In this document: one piece after another, positions 34,778 to 43,668 of the stretch
Layout: each line of letters begins with the position of its first letter
How positions within the stretch are numbered: the stretch's first letter is position 1
From: Pedobacter yulinensis
Lineage (GTDB): Bacteria > Bacteroidota > Bacteroidia > Sphingobacteriales > Sphingobacteriaceae
Assembly (NCBI RefSeq): GCF_003029735.1
Contig: NZ_KZ686268.1
Span: forward strand, 496,001 to 560,000
DNA length: 64,000 bases
Reading direction: 5' to 3'
Notes under the pieces: generated by a model
Databases searched by the model: none
The model's input: only the letters and a program-made list of their open reading frames with translations
What the model was told of the DNA's origin: nothing
Made by a program: the position numbers and the translations under genes

Positions 34778-35571
34778 TCTACGGTTTCCCTTTTTCTCAA
34801 TACAGGTTTCTTTTTGCGAATGCGCTCCGGGCGCTGTTCCAGGGCCACAGGATAACCCAGCAGATCGCGGATCACCACCGAGGCGCATGCGCCGCCAAAT
34901 GCCGCAGGCAGGTAAGAAATGGTTCCGTAAGCCGAACGTTTGAAATTGTTACCGTCTGTCATGATCAGTGAGTCTTTCATGACCTCTTCTGTGGAGAAAA
35001 CAGCTTTGATCCGTGAAGCATCGCCCAGCCTTTTCAGCCGCTTGCGTACATAGTGCGCAAAAACACATTGCCAGGTTTCGGTAAGCCAGGTAACGCGCAA
35101 CTTTGTCGGGTCAAGCTTGCCGCCCGCGCCCATTGAGCTGACAATCGGAATCTGTTGCTGTAAGGCCGTGGAGAGCAGCGTCACTTTGGGGGTAATCGAG
35201 TCAATGCAATCCATGACATAATCAAAACGCCCGGCCAGGATTTCGCGGCATTTTTGCGGCGTAAGGAAATCATTGACCACATGCAGCTTCAGGTCCGGGT
35301 TGATGGCCAGCAGCCGCTCGCGCATAATGACAGCTTTAGATTCGCCATGGTTGGTTGCCAGAGCAGGCAACTGCCGGTTGCGGTTTGAGGGATCAACGAC
35401 ATCGCCATCTACGATGGTCATTTCGCCTACACCAGAGCGGCAAATAAATTCTGCAGCAAAAGACCCTACACCGCCAAGGCCAACCACAAGTACGTGTTTT
35501 GTTTGCAGGGCGGCAATACCTTCATTACCCACCAGTAAGGCTGATCGCGACAGCCAGCTCAAATCAGACAT
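34774..35571 (-). CDS. tcdA: tRNA threonylcarbamoyladenosine dehydratase
   Basis: 265 residues, the normal length. E1-like fold: VLVVGLGGVGSFAAEFICRS for ATP, VDGDVVDPSNRNRQLPAL, MDCIDSITPKVTLL, GAGGKLDPTKLRVTWL and the C-terminal GTISYLPAAFGGACASVVIR. TcdA makes cyclic t6A at position 37 of ANN-decoding tRNAs by ATP-driven dehydration. It starts 6 bases after the TatD-family gene ends, on the same strand, so the two form an operon; this pairing is common in Bacteroidota. Confidence 0.95.
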   Translation of the reverse strand: MSDLSWLSRSALLVGNEGIAALQTKHVLVVGLGGVGSFAAEFICRSGVGEMTIVDGDVVDPSNRNRQLPALATNHGESKAVIMRERLLAINPDLKLHVVNDFLTPQKCREILAGRFDYVMDCIDSITPKVTLLSTALQQQIPIVSSMGAGGKLDPTKLRVTWLTETWQCVFAHYVRKRLKRLGDASRIKAVFSTEEVMKDSLIMTDGNNFKRSAYGTISYLPAAFGGACASVVIRDLLGYPVALEQRPERIRKKKPVLRKRETVD

Positions 35572-35577
35572 GATCTA

Positions 35578-36240
35578 TTAAACGTCAATTAGATTAAACT
35601 TTTTCCAATTTGCAAAAATACGATCTTTGAGCGCTTCAACACTGATTTTTCTCAGATTGGCCACCGCCGCATACACATCGTCTATACCCATGCCGGCATC
35701 GTCAGTTTCAAGAAAGAAAGGCCCCGTGGCGGCCGCAGCATAGGCGGCCGCCCCCGATCCCGGCTTGCAGGCTGCCGAACCCACAGAAAGCATGAATCCT
35801 TGCCGCTCAAGCTGCCGGGCCAGTTCCGGTTTTTTATTAAAGCCATGAATAATGACCGGAACGTTGATTTTTAAACGCTTTCGCATGTCGAGTAATTCTG
35901 AAAATGCCCGCACACAATGAATGATCAGCGGTTTCCCCATGTCTTCGGCCAGCTTTACGTGCATCCCAAGCGTCTGTAGCTGTACTTTCATAGCGGGACC
36001 GCGCAGCTTGTCAAGTCCGCATTCGCCGATAAGCCGGGCTTCGGGCATGGCGGCCAGGGCGCGCAGCTTTGTCAGGTTGCTTTCATAGGTCAGCTCGGCA
36101 TGCCAGGGATGTATGCCGCATGAAAACCAGCCGCCCGGCAGCTCTTCAGACTCAGCCGTCACATCTACGTTAAACACCCGTTGTACCCCCGCCGGCTGCA
36201 GCGTCTGGTGGGTATGCAAATCCAGATAAGAAGTATACAT
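35578..36240 (-). CDS. TatD-family metal-dependent hydrolase
   Basis: 220 residues from the ATG at 36240. Metal-site motifs include YLDLHTHQT (HxH), SCGIHPWH, IGECGLDKLRG (Glu), LIIHCVRAFSE (His), VIIHGFNKK (His) and FFLETDDAGMG (Asp). It is shorter than E. coli TatD (260) but complete in motifs. Family members are Mg-dependent DNases or dipeptidases of the cytoplasm. A full consensus promoter lies directly upstream, with the ATG only 6 bases from the -7 box. It is the first gene of the operon with tcdA. Confidence 0.9.
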   Translation of the reverse strand: MYTSYLDLHTHQTLQPAGVQRVFNVDVTAESEELPGGWFSCGIHPWHAELTYESNLTKLRALAAMPEARLIGECGLDKLRGPAMKVQLQTLGMHVKLAEDMGKPLIIHCVRAFSELLDMRKRLKINVPVIIHGFNKKPELARQLERQGFMLSVGSAACKPGSGAAAYAAAATGPFFLETDDAGMGIDDVYAAVANLRKISVEALKDRIFANWKKFNLIDV

Positions 36241-36246
36241 GCCAAA

Positions 36247-36276
36247 CAAAGATAGAACTATACGGCGCAGCCCAAA
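36247..36276 (-). promoter_or_regulatory. consensus promoter of the tatD-tcdA operon
   Basis: On the minus strand TTTG (36276-36273), 18 bases, then TATCTTTG (36254-36247), a full match to the Bacteroidota -33/-7 pattern. The start codon follows 6 bases after the box, so the transcript should begin at or almost at the ATG. Confidence 0.72.
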
Positions 36277-36306
36277 GCCTGTATAGGACGATGCCGCTTT
36301 TTACTG

Positions 36307-36314
36307 TAACTTTA
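36307..36314 (+). promoter_or_regulatory. possible -7 box of the thioredoxin gene
   Basis: TAACTTTA, one base from the TAnnTTTG consensus, 22 bases before the ATG at 36337. The same octamer precedes the genes at 4391 and 23941. No -33 element is clear. Confidence 0.4.
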
Positions 36315-36336
36315 CCTCAGGCAACTTTAACAGACC

Positions 36337-36825
36337 ATGAAAAAACTCATATGCATTCTGCTGCTCTTTGTGAGCACCGGCGCCTTTAGCCAGGACAAAC
36401 CAAACATTTATAACCCAAAGGCCGATGCACGGGCCGAACTGAAGGCCGCAGTAGCGAAAGCAGCGCAAACAAACAAGCATGTGTTTGTACAGGTTGGCGG
36501 GAACTGGTGTGTGTGGTGCATTGCTTTTCACAACCTGGTCGAGGCAACGCCCGAACTTAAAAACTTCCTGAACCAGAACTTTGAAAAGGTACTGATCAAC
36601 TATAGCCCGGAAAACAAAAACGAGGCTTTGCTGGCTTCATTGGGCCATCCGGGCCGCTTTGGGTTTCCGGTGTTCCTAGTCATTGACGGCAAAGGCAAAG
36701 TGCTGCACATTCAGAACTCGGCCTACCTGGAAGAAGGAAAAGGTCACAGCGTAAAAAAAGTGATGGAGTTTTTAAAGGGGTGGACTGTCGAAGCCGTCAA
36801 TCCACCCGCAAAAGCTTCCAGGTAA
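36337..36825 (+). CDS. exported thioredoxin-family protein
   Basis: 162 residues with a signal peptide (LICILLLFVSTGAFSQ). The thioredoxin fold carries an unusual active site, NWCVWC (Cys58, Cys61), of the Thioredoxin_7/DUF255-like kind, and a cis-Pro in FGFPVFLVIDG. It likely works on periplasmic thiols. The stop codon is adjacent to the stop of the GH3 gene on the other strand. Confidence 0.9.
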   Translation: MKKLICILLLFVSTGAFSQDKPNIYNPKADARAELKAAVAKAAQTNKHVFVQVGGNWCVWCIAFHNLVEATPELKNFLNQNFEKVLINYSPENKNEALLASLGHPGRFGFPVFLVIDGKGKVLHIQNSAYLEEGKGHSVKKVMEFLKGWTVEAVNPPAKASR

Positions 36826-38559
36826 TTAATCGGCAGGAGCGGCCGCAACTTTTTCGTCGCGATCGCCATATTTGAAAAAGCTGTTTACCGTAACAGGTAG
36901 TCTTCCGGTAGCGATCAGCTCATTTTTAAATACAGCGGCTGCGGCCTTTTGCATCCATTCTTCTTTCTGGTAAGCAACCAGCAGTGCCGAGCTGTTTTCA
37001 AGGCCTGGAATTGCGGCCAGATTATACGGATTTGCAAAAAAGGCAAAAGCCGCTCTTTTCCCAGCCATTTCGCGAATAAAATTCCTGACATCTGCGCTCA
37101 GGGGCATATTGTTTCCGGGCCTGGTCCGGCTATCATGTATGCCAATGATCATTTGGTCAAACCCGCTCGTTTCCCGGAGAATTTTGGCAATGGCGTTGGC
37201 ATTTGCCGTGCTGCTCAGCACATAATGGACTGAGTTTTTGTAATAGGCTGCCAATTCTTTTTGAAAAACACATACCTCGGGCATGCCAATACTGATCAGG
37301 ACAGTTCTGCGCAGCGGCGAAAGGGTCTTTACATACTGTTGCCCGCGCAGCAGCGTCATCGACGCGTCGGCAAGTTGCTGGCGCAACGCCACACTTTCAC
37401 TGCGGTTCAGATCTGCGGAGAGGTTACTCAGGTTAACGGTATCTGCCTGGTGCAGGCCTGCAAAATACTTTGCTGTCAGGATCTTTTTTACACTTGAATC
37501 GATCTGATCCATTGATATGCGGCCCTTGCGTACCGCGCGACGAATCATTTTTACTGCCTGTACGCTGTTCTCAGACAACTCTAGGATGTCATTTCCGGCC
37601 AGGATACCCCGTACTTCGGCCTCGCCATCCTTAAAATATTTAACCACTCCCTTCATGTCCATAGCATCTGAAATGACAATACCTTTGAAATTCATCTCCT
37701 TTTTCAGGACATCGGTAATGATCGGTTTTGACAGGGTAGACGGCAGGTTAGGCGTATTGTCTAATGAAGGGATATTCATGTGCGCAACCATCACGCCCGA
37801 AACACCCTGCCTGATCAGCTCGCGGAAGGGGTACATTTCAAGCGTGTCGAGCCGCTCTTTGCTGAACTTAAGCTGCGGCAGGTCGTAATGCGAATCAACA
37901 TCCGTATCACCATGTCCGGGAAAGTGTTTAATGCTGGTAATCAGCCCGCCATCCTGCATGCCGCGCACATATTCGCCGGCTTTCTGGGCAACGTTATATT
38001 TGTTTTCACCGAACGAACGGTAATTGATGACCGGGTTCCGCGCATTGTTGTTGACATCGACGACGGGCGCAAGGTTCATGTGCATACCGATGCGTTTGAA
38101 ATCTTTGGCCACTTCGAGCCCCATCTTGTGAAGCAGGCTTTTGTCCTGGATGGCTCCCAGGGCCATTTGGTAGGGATAAGACATGGTGCTGTCCAGGCGC
38201 ATGCCCAGGCCCCACTCTCCGTCTGAAGTCACCAGTAACGGATAACGGCTAACCGATTGATACTTATTGGTCAATGCGGCCTGCCTGACAGGACCGCCCT
38301 GAAAAAAAACAACACCGCCCAGGTGTTCGTTTTTAATGACCCGGCCAACAGAGTCCTGGTAAGCCTGGCTCAGGTTGGTATGTGCCCGCACAAAAAGGAG
38401 CTGTGCAATGCGGTCATGGCGGCTCATTTTGTTAAAAACAGAGTCGACCCAGCGTGGCGGCGCGTCAAGCAATGCCGAAAAGCTGGGTTGCTGAGCAGCC
38501 AGCTTACCTGAAGCGAGAACGGCCAGCGCAAAAAGAAAAACTGGTTTTTTAATGGTCAT
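36826..38559 (-). CDS. GH3-family glycosidase, NagZ-like, exported
   Basis: 577 residues with a signal peptide (FLFALAVLASGKLAAQ). The N-terminal TIM barrel carries the NagZ-type motif KHFPGHGDTDVDSHYDLPQL, whose His/Asp dyad acts as acid/base, and the nucleophile loop VISDAMDMKG. The C-terminal ~200 residues form the GH3_C-like alpha/beta domain (RRTVLISIGMPE, AFAFFANPYNLAAIPG). In Bacteroidota such exported enzymes remove beta-N-acetylglucosamine from peptidoglycan or glycans; some are fused to a beta-lactamase domain, absent here. Promoter not evident; a small membrane-protein gene lies 15 bases upstream. Confidence 0.9.
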   Translation of the reverse strand: MTIKKPVFLFALAVLASGKLAAQQPSFSALLDAPPRWVDSVFNKMSRHDRIAQLLFVRAHTNLSQAYQDSVGRVIKNEHLGGVVFFQGGPVRQAALTNKYQSVSRYPLLVTSDGEWGLGMRLDSTMSYPYQMALGAIQDKSLLHKMGLEVAKDFKRIGMHMNLAPVVDVNNNARNPVINYRSFGENKYNVAQKAGEYVRGMQDGGLITSIKHFPGHGDTDVDSHYDLPQLKFSKERLDTLEMYPFRELIRQGVSGVMVAHMNIPSLDNTPNLPSTLSKPIITDVLKKEMNFKGIVISDAMDMKGVVKYFKDGEAEVRGILAGNDILELSENSVQAVKMIRRAVRKGRISMDQIDSSVKKILTAKYFAGLHQADTVNLSNLSADLNRSESVALRQQLADASMTLLRGQQYVKTLSPLRRTVLISIGMPEVCVFQKELAAYYKNSVHYVLSSTANANAIAKILRETSGFDQMIIGIHDSRTRPGNNMPLSADVRNFIREMAGKRAAFAFFANPYNLAAIPGLENSSALLVAYQKEEWMQKAAAAVFKNELIATGRLPVTVNSFFKYGDRDEKVAAAPAD

Positions 38560-38574
38560 TTTGTGTTGTTGTTG

Positions 38575-38778
38575 TTAGTTGATTTGCCTAAAATACTGTT
38601 TGCTAAAAACCAGGTATATCCCGATAAAAAAGATAAAACCAAGACCAAACCCCAGCGATACCACCGAAAGCCAGAACGTAAGACGCGGCAAGCCGCGTTT
38701 GCGCAGCAACAGGTACATGGCAGTGGTACACACCAGTGTCGATAAAACAAACGGCAGAACAAGCAGTTTAAAGATCAC
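38575..38778 (-). CDS. small two-helix membrane protein, unknown
   Basis: About 67 residues from a GTG at 38778 (a TTG at 38796 is also possible). Two hydrophobic segments (LLVLPFVLSTLVCTTAMYLL and FWLSVVSLGFGLGFIFFIGI) are separated by a basic loop RKRGLPR, a sensible topology for a short inner-membrane protein. The other frames at this spot give basic peptides without such order. It ends 15 bases before the GH3 start on the same strand. Family not recognised. Confidence 0.5.
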   Translation of the reverse strand: MIFKLLVLPFVLSTLVCTTAMYLLLRKRGLPRLTFWLSVVSLGFGLGFIFFIGIYLVFSKQYFRQIN

Positions 38779-38988
38779 GATACGAAGGTAAACCAAGGCT
38801 TTGATTTCCCGCGTGGCTTTGCTTTTTGTATTAAATTTGATACATACCCGCGCCTGACCGACAAACTGACTTTACCAGAAGCAAAGGTCAAATCGACCCT
38901 ATACACCCGGTTTTTGTCTGCGCAGCCAACGCCAGGATACATTGGCATGTTTATTACTTAGCGCACTGTAACATACTTTAAAACCATT

Positions 38989-39603
38989 ATGAAAAAATTA
39001 TTCTTTTTGGCTGCCGCGTTGTTTGTAACAGTTGCAGCCAGCGCACAGAGCGACAGCAAAATCAGGTTAGGGCTGAAAGCCGGATTAAACATTTCTAACA
39101 TCATCAAAGATGATGGGAACAACAATTTCAACACAGACTATCTGGTTGGATTCAATGGTGGTGTAACACTCGACATCCCGATCGTAGACAGGCTGGCTTT
39201 TGCACCCGAACTAGTGTACTCAACAAAAGGCTACAAGGCTGATGCTCCTTTCGGCACCTTTACCCAAACCACACATTTTATTGATGCCCCTTTGCTGGCC
39301 AGGATTAACCTGGTCGGAGGCCTGAACCTCATTGCCGGACCACAAGTATCGTTCCTGTTGTCTACCAACAATAAATACGAAAACGACCTAGGTACGATTG
39401 AACAGCAGATCGACGAAGATTCAGACCGCTTCCGTAAAAGCCTGGTTGGTGGTGTCATCGGCTTCCGTTACGACATCAACCAACAGTTCGACATCCACGG
39501 ACGCTATGCACTGGATTTCCAGAAAAATAACGAAGACGGTACCAGCCGTACACCTGAGTTTAAAAACCAGGTCTTCCAGGTTGGCATTGGTGTCAAATTC
39601 TAA
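38989..39603 (+). CDS. outer-membrane beta-barrel protein (PorT-like family)
   Basis: 204 residues with a signal peptide (LFFLAAALFVTVAASAQ) and eight or so amphipathic strands: IRLGLKAGLNISNIIKDDG, FAPELVYSTKGYKA, INLVGGLNLIAGPQVSFLL, ending in FQVGIGVKF with the terminal Phe typical for BAM-dependent barrels. This is the outer-membrane beta-barrel/PorT family; role unspecified. A strong terminator follows. A TAAATTTG element at 38832-38839 could be a distant promoter. Confidence 0.88.
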   Translation: MKKLFFLAAALFVTVAASAQSDSKIRLGLKAGLNISNIIKDDGNNNFNTDYLVGFNGGVTLDIPIVDRLAFAPELVYSTKGYKADAPFGTFTQTTHFIDAPLLARINLVGGLNLIAGPQVSFLLSTNNKYENDLGTIEQQIDEDSDRFRKSLVGGVIGFRYDINQQFDIHGRYALDFQKNNEDGTSRTPEFKNQVFQVGIGVKF

Positions 39604-39623
39604 TTACCTGAATGCGTGCTTTA

Positions 39624-39651
39624 GCCTGCTGCAGATGCAGCAGGCTTTTTT
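39624..39651 (+). terminator. rho-independent terminator after the barrel gene
   Basis: GCCTGCTGC (39624-39632) pairs with GCAGCAGGC (39637-39645) around AGAT, followed by six T. Confidence 0.92.
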
Positions 39652-39652
39652 A

Positions 39653-40807
39653 TCATTTTTTGCTGCGAAGCAATGCTTCCAGGTAATAATAATCGGCATA
39701 AACCAATGGTACATCGATTTCGCTCCCGGCCGGGAGGTGGCCGGTGCTGTGTTCCAGAATAAACCCGGCATTTTGCCCGGGTGCTGAGCGGTAGCCCCTG
39801 CCCAGGTTATCCACGATCAGTTGAGCTTTTTGGCGGTATTCCGGTTTGCCCGAGAGTGTTGACAGTTCAAAAAGCGCAGAGCTGGTTATAGCTGCTGCAG
39901 AGGCATCTCTCGGCTGGCCGGCGCCGGGTGCATCATAATCCCAGTAAGGAATGAGATCGGCAGTTGCCCTCGGGTGCCTGATGATATAGCCGGCAATATG
40001 TTCTGCCTGCACGAGGTATTTCTTGTCGCGGGTATACCTGTAGCAAACAGCATATCCGTATAGCCCCCATGCCTGGCCGCGTGCCCAGGCAGATGCATCT
40101 GCATACCCCTGGTGCGTCATTTTCTTACGCACATGGCCAGTCTCCGGGTCATAGTCTACCACATGAAAAGAGCTGTGGTCCGGCCTGAAATGGTTTTTCA
40201 GCGTTACATCAGCATGCCGTACTGCGATCTTATGAAAAGTGGAATCGCCGGTTAAACGGGTGGCCTCAAACAACAGTTCCAGGTTCATCATATTGTCGAT
40301 AATAACCGGAAATTTCCAGACATCCTGGTGGTGGTCCCATGACCGGATCACACCGGTCTTTTCGTTGAACCGGCTGATCAGGGACTGTGCCGACTGGATC
40401 AGTACTTTTCGGTACGCGGTATCGGCAGTCAGACGCAGGCCATTTCCAAAGCTGCAATACATCATAAAACCAAGATCATGCGTACCCTTATTGAACTGTT
40501 CGGTCTTCATCTTTTCGGTATACTCCCGGGCCGCCTCAAGCCACTTTTTATTTGCTGTTCCCTCATACATCAGCCAGAGCATGCCGGGGAAGAAGCCGCT
40601 TGTCCAGTCGCGGGAGATGACATTTTTCAACTTGCCTTTCTCTGTTGTGCGCGGGAAGTTTCGTCCGTTTTGCGCTACCCGGGCCGCTTCCCGAAGTAAC
40701 AGGCCGACCTGTGGTTCGAATGCCGTAAACTGTTTTTTAATCGCATCCCTCTGTGCGCCTGCGGTCAATGACGCAAGCAGCATGATGCAAATGATAGCTC
40801 TTTTCAT
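39653..40807 (-). CDS. GH88 unsaturated glucuronyl/uronyl hydrolase, exported
   Basis: 384 residues with a signal peptide (AIICIMLLASLTAGAQ). The (alpha/alpha)6 barrel shows the two catalytic-region Asp motifs GTHDLGFMMYCSFGNGLRL and IIDNMMNLELLFEA, and ASAWARGQAWGLYGYAVCYR. GH88 enzymes hydrate the 4,5-double bond of unsaturated uronic acid ends made by polysaccharide lyases, freeing a keto-sugar. The two lyase-family genes lie just upstream on the same strand, so a joint pathway for a uronate polymer is likely. Confidence 0.92.
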   Translation of the reverse strand: MKRAIICIMLLASLTAGAQRDAIKKQFTAFEPQVGLLLREAARVAQNGRNFPRTTEKGKLKNVISRDWTSGFFPGMLWLMYEGTANKKWLEAAREYTEKMKTEQFNKGTHDLGFMMYCSFGNGLRLTADTAYRKVLIQSAQSLISRFNEKTGVIRSWDHHQDVWKFPVIIDNMMNLELLFEATRLTGDSTFHKIAVRHADVTLKNHFRPDHSSFHVVDYDPETGHVRKKMTHQGYADASAWARGQAWGLYGYAVCYRYTRDKKYLVQAEHIAGYIIRHPRATADLIPYWDYDAPGAGQPRDASAAAITSSALFELSTLSGKPEYRQKAQLIVDNLGRGYRSAPGQNAGFILEHSTGHLPAGSEIDVPLVYADYYYLEALLRSKK

Positions 40808-41105
40808 TGTTGGAAGTTATAAGTTGAATTGCCAGCCAATAGCCCGGGCCTTGCAGGATGATCAATCCACCCGGTCGACCGTCAGACTCGCAAAATAGCA
40901 TTTTGTTGAGCAACCCGAAAAAATTTACAGCGCTAATTATCTTTACATCAGCATCTTATGAAACAATTGATACGCTTCAGCCGCAACTGTTTCTTTTTTG
41001 TAAGCCCTGGTGTTCAGTGCTTAGCGACCGCCGCATGAATTGCAGCGATACGCTTCAGGAATTTTGCATTTTCGGCAGCATATTCCCATGCACGCCTATA
41101 CAGCA

Positions 41106-42278
41106 TCAGGGATTTACCAGGTCCAGCCACAGCAGTGGGTTGCGTACAGGCAGATTCCGGATAATTTCATCGTTTGCTGGTTGGTGATTCAGGCCTGACC
41201 AGGTATCGAACCAGCTCTTGTTTTCAAACTTGATTGCTGAAAAAAGCAATCCGGGCGACGCCACCGGCCATTCATCCCAATACATGACATCGCGGGGATA
41301 AGGCCAGCTGTTCTTATTTCTCAGGTAAGGCTCAAGAAAGTTCAGCGCTCTGCGGATATTCCTGCCATCAGGCAATGCATAATTCCACAGGTCATTTTCA
41401 CCATCAGACAACAGCAGGCAGCACATCACCATTGCATCGAGGTTGAAAATTGAATACCCGTAGGGTTTGGTACGCTTTATTTCAAGTGGAAAACTGCCGT
41501 CTGCTGCCATTTGACCGGGCAGGAGAATTTCCCTGAACCGCTGCCGGCAAAGGTCGAGCAGCGGCTTGTTGCCTGTAAGCCTTGAAAAACAGGCTACCTG
41601 CATGACCCAGCAGGTGCCGTGGTTGTTTTTTGCGTTCATTTCGTCTTTGCTGTACGGATGGGTGTTTAACCAATGGAGGTAACGTTCAAACCAGCCGGTT
41701 AAAGCGCCCATCTCTTTCTGAAAAAGCGTTGAGCCGCCAAATACCATGATCGCTCTGGCCACCTCCATCAAATGAATGGTATCGATAATGCCGATACCTC
41801 TTCCGGTAAAACGCCCTTTTACCGCCTGTGCGTAAGCCAATGAAGGGTTCATAAGCGTAGCTGGTTCGACAAGCCATGCTTTGAGGTGCCGGAGCGCCTG
41901 CACCGCATACCGTTCCTCGCCGGTAAGCAGGTAGGCTGAAGCCAGTGCTCCGGTCAGTTTACTGAACCGGATCAAGACCTGCCTGTGCGCAACAAAGTTG
42001 GCTGGATTGCTCAGGCCATCGCGCTGAATGTAGGGGCCCTGCAGATTGGCAGGATCAGGCCACCAGTAATCGCCTTCCGAATAAAAGTCATGCCGGGTAC
42101 CCGTACTTCTGGACGCCGGATAGGCCGTGATGGTAACCGGCTCAAGACGCAAAGCGGCCTTCGCCTCCCTGATAACCCGGCTCCTGAGCATCTCCCGGGT
42201 CCGGGCAGATAAAGAATCCTTGTGCAGTTGTTTAGGTGCTAAACAGACGAGGAAGCCAATAGCAATCAAGATTTTCAT
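41106..42278 (-). CDS. alginate-lyase-family protein (PF05426, PL38-like)
   Basis: 390 residues with a short hydrophobic N-terminus (IAIGFLVCLAP). Motifs of the alginate_lyase family are seen: DFYSEGDYWWPDPANLQGPY near residue 65, NPSLAYAQAVKGRFTGRGIG, NAKNNHGTCWVMQVACFSRL (catalytic Asn/His) and KPYGYSIFNLDAMVMCCLLL. Related proteins of this size (PL38) cut glucuronan-type beta-1,4-uronans. The gene starts inside the last codon of the preceding lyase gene (ATGA overlap), so they are translationally coupled. Exact substrate not proven. Confidence 0.87.
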   Translation of the reverse strand: MKILIAIGFLVCLAPKQLHKDSLSARTREMLRSRVIREAKAALRLEPVTITAYPASRSTGTRHDFYSEGDYWWPDPANLQGPYIQRDGLSNPANFVAHRQVLIRFSKLTGALASAYLLTGEERYAVQALRHLKAWLVEPATLMNPSLAYAQAVKGRFTGRGIGIIDTIHLMEVARAIMVFGGSTLFQKEMGALTGWFERYLHWLNTHPYSKDEMNAKNNHGTCWVMQVACFSRLTGNKPLLDLCRQRFREILLPGQMAADGSFPLEIKRTKPYGYSIFNLDAMVMCCLLLSDGENDLWNYALPDGRNIRRALNFLEPYLRNKNSWPYPRDVMYWDEWPVASPGLLFSAIKFENKSWFDTWSGLNHQPANDEIIRNLPVRNPLLWLDLVNP

Positions 42279-43369
42279 TTTCTTCCGGCTTTAACTTCAG
42301 ACGACAGCAGTTCCCAGTCTAGGTACGCCGCTGGCCGGGGTTCAGCGTGGTTTAACACCGCAGTGTAGGCTGCATCGAAATAAGCGGCCAATGTAAAGAC
42401 CGGAATGGCCCGGCCGGGTACAAATGCTGCGGGCACATAACCCTTCTCGCCATTGCCAGCCCGGGCTTTGTCGAAACCGACTTTGCTATTGGCAAATTCG
42501 ATGTGCTGTTTCTGACCTGTAAAAAACGGAAGAAGAAAATCAACCGATTTTTTTAATGATGCGCCGCCCGGAGTTGAATACCGGAAGTAATCTGTGTTGC
42601 CGGCACGCCTCCAGGCTATCAAGGCCTTGAGCAACGGTTCAAGCGAATAAATGTGGTAATGCAAGGCGTCGCGCTCATGGAAGTCGAAGGTCGAGCCATC
42701 TGCCTGCAGGTTCAGGGCAAGCTGTGTCCTGATCGCTTTATCGATCGCCGCCTTGAATTGCCGCGTGCCTGTAGCCAGCGTCGTTTGCACCATGATCTTA
42801 ATGCGGTGCGAATTCCAGTTGTTTTTTGCTGTTGACCGTCCTTCCTTGGCCGAGGCAGCACTCAATTCAGCAGCCGCGATGCTGTTGAGCCAACGGGCTA
42901 TACTGTCACGCTGTTTCCTTTTGACGGCCGGTCGGATCAAATCGAACGCGAGAAAAGCTTCCTCGAGTTTGGTTTCGTCGACAGGATTACCGGTCGCCTG
43001 GTTTGTGCGCGCCCAGGAACAGAGAAATTCTGTTGCCTTGTTAAGGTACTTTTCGTCCTTTTCGATCCGGTACACAAGGGCAAGCGCATACATTTTTGGC
43101 GCATCGGCCACCGCATTCAGGCTTGCTGTTTTCGCGGGGTTTCCCATGAGTAAGCCCTGCGACCTGATTTTTTCGATTGGCTGCGGCTTTGACGCCAACG
43201 CCGCTTCGGCTGTACGCTTCCACTTTGAATACAGCACCGCAGCCTGCTGATCGGCAGCCATGCGATTTTTTAGCTTGTCGAGTTCCGGTCCTGAGAAGGA
43301 AACAAATTGCGCCCGGACGCCTGAAAAGATGCAGGCGATACACAAACACAGGATCAGTTTAGCTGGCAT
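42275..43369 (-). CDS. alginate-lyase-family protein (PF05426, PL5-like)
   Basis: 364 residues with a signal peptide (LILCLCIACIFSGVRAQ). The (alpha/alpha) toroid includes the active-site region KNNWNSHRIKIMVQTTLATG, the Asn/His pair of the PL5 fold, and DGSTFDFHERDALHYHIYSL. It is the first gene of the lyase unit and has a consensus promoter 120 bases upstream. It should cleave a uronic-acid polymer (mannuronan, glucuronan or a mixed glycan) in the periplasm, with the products going on to GH88. No SusC/SusD pair accompanies it. Confidence 0.87.
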   Translation of the reverse strand: MPAKLILCLCIACIFSGVRAQFVSFSGPELDKLKNRMAADQQAAVLYSKWKRTAEAALASKPQPIEKIRSQGLLMGNPAKTASLNAVADAPKMYALALVYRIEKDEKYLNKATEFLCSWARTNQATGNPVDETKLEEAFLAFDLIRPAVKRKQRDSIARWLNSIAAAELSAASAKEGRSTAKNNWNSHRIKIMVQTTLATGTRQFKAAIDKAIRTQLALNLQADGSTFDFHERDALHYHIYSLEPLLKALIAWRRAGNTDYFRYSTPGGASLKKSVDFLLPFFTGQKQHIEFANSKVGFDKARAGNGEKGYVPAAFVPGRAIPVFTLAAYFDAAYTAVLNHAEPRPAAYLDWELLSSEVKAGRK

Positions 43370-43488
43370 ATCTGCTTGAATTGATTATTTCTTTTGAACG
43401 GCTGCGCCGGGGCGGCTCCTCGGTTAAAGACCTGAACCATACAGAGGATCTACTAATGGCGTTTAGCGCCTGATGTGAACCCTGCGGC

Positions 43489-43520
43489 CAAAGTTAACGA
43501 CGAATGACTGGAAAGTCAAA
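43489..43520 (-). promoter_or_regulatory. consensus promoter of the lyase operon
   Basis: On the minus strand TTTG (43520-43517), 20 bases, then TAACTTTG (43496-43489), a perfect match to the Bacteroidota primary promoter. The expected transcript start near 43483 leaves a ~113-base leader before the first lyase gene (43369). Confidence 0.72.
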
Positions 43521-43668
43521 GCCAAAATCAAATAAAACATTGACAAACAGAATGTTAATCAAAAAATGATACGCTTAGACGGGTTTCCTTAAGCCTTCAT
43601 TATCAGCCAGTGCTGCACGCACAGACAGTTAGACTGATACGGTCTAATGACAAGACATCATGGCTTTG

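Noticed and set aside
43620-43650. Short inverted repeat AGAC...GTCT before the 7TM-DISM gene end as a terminator
   Set aside because: Only four paired bases and no U-tract.
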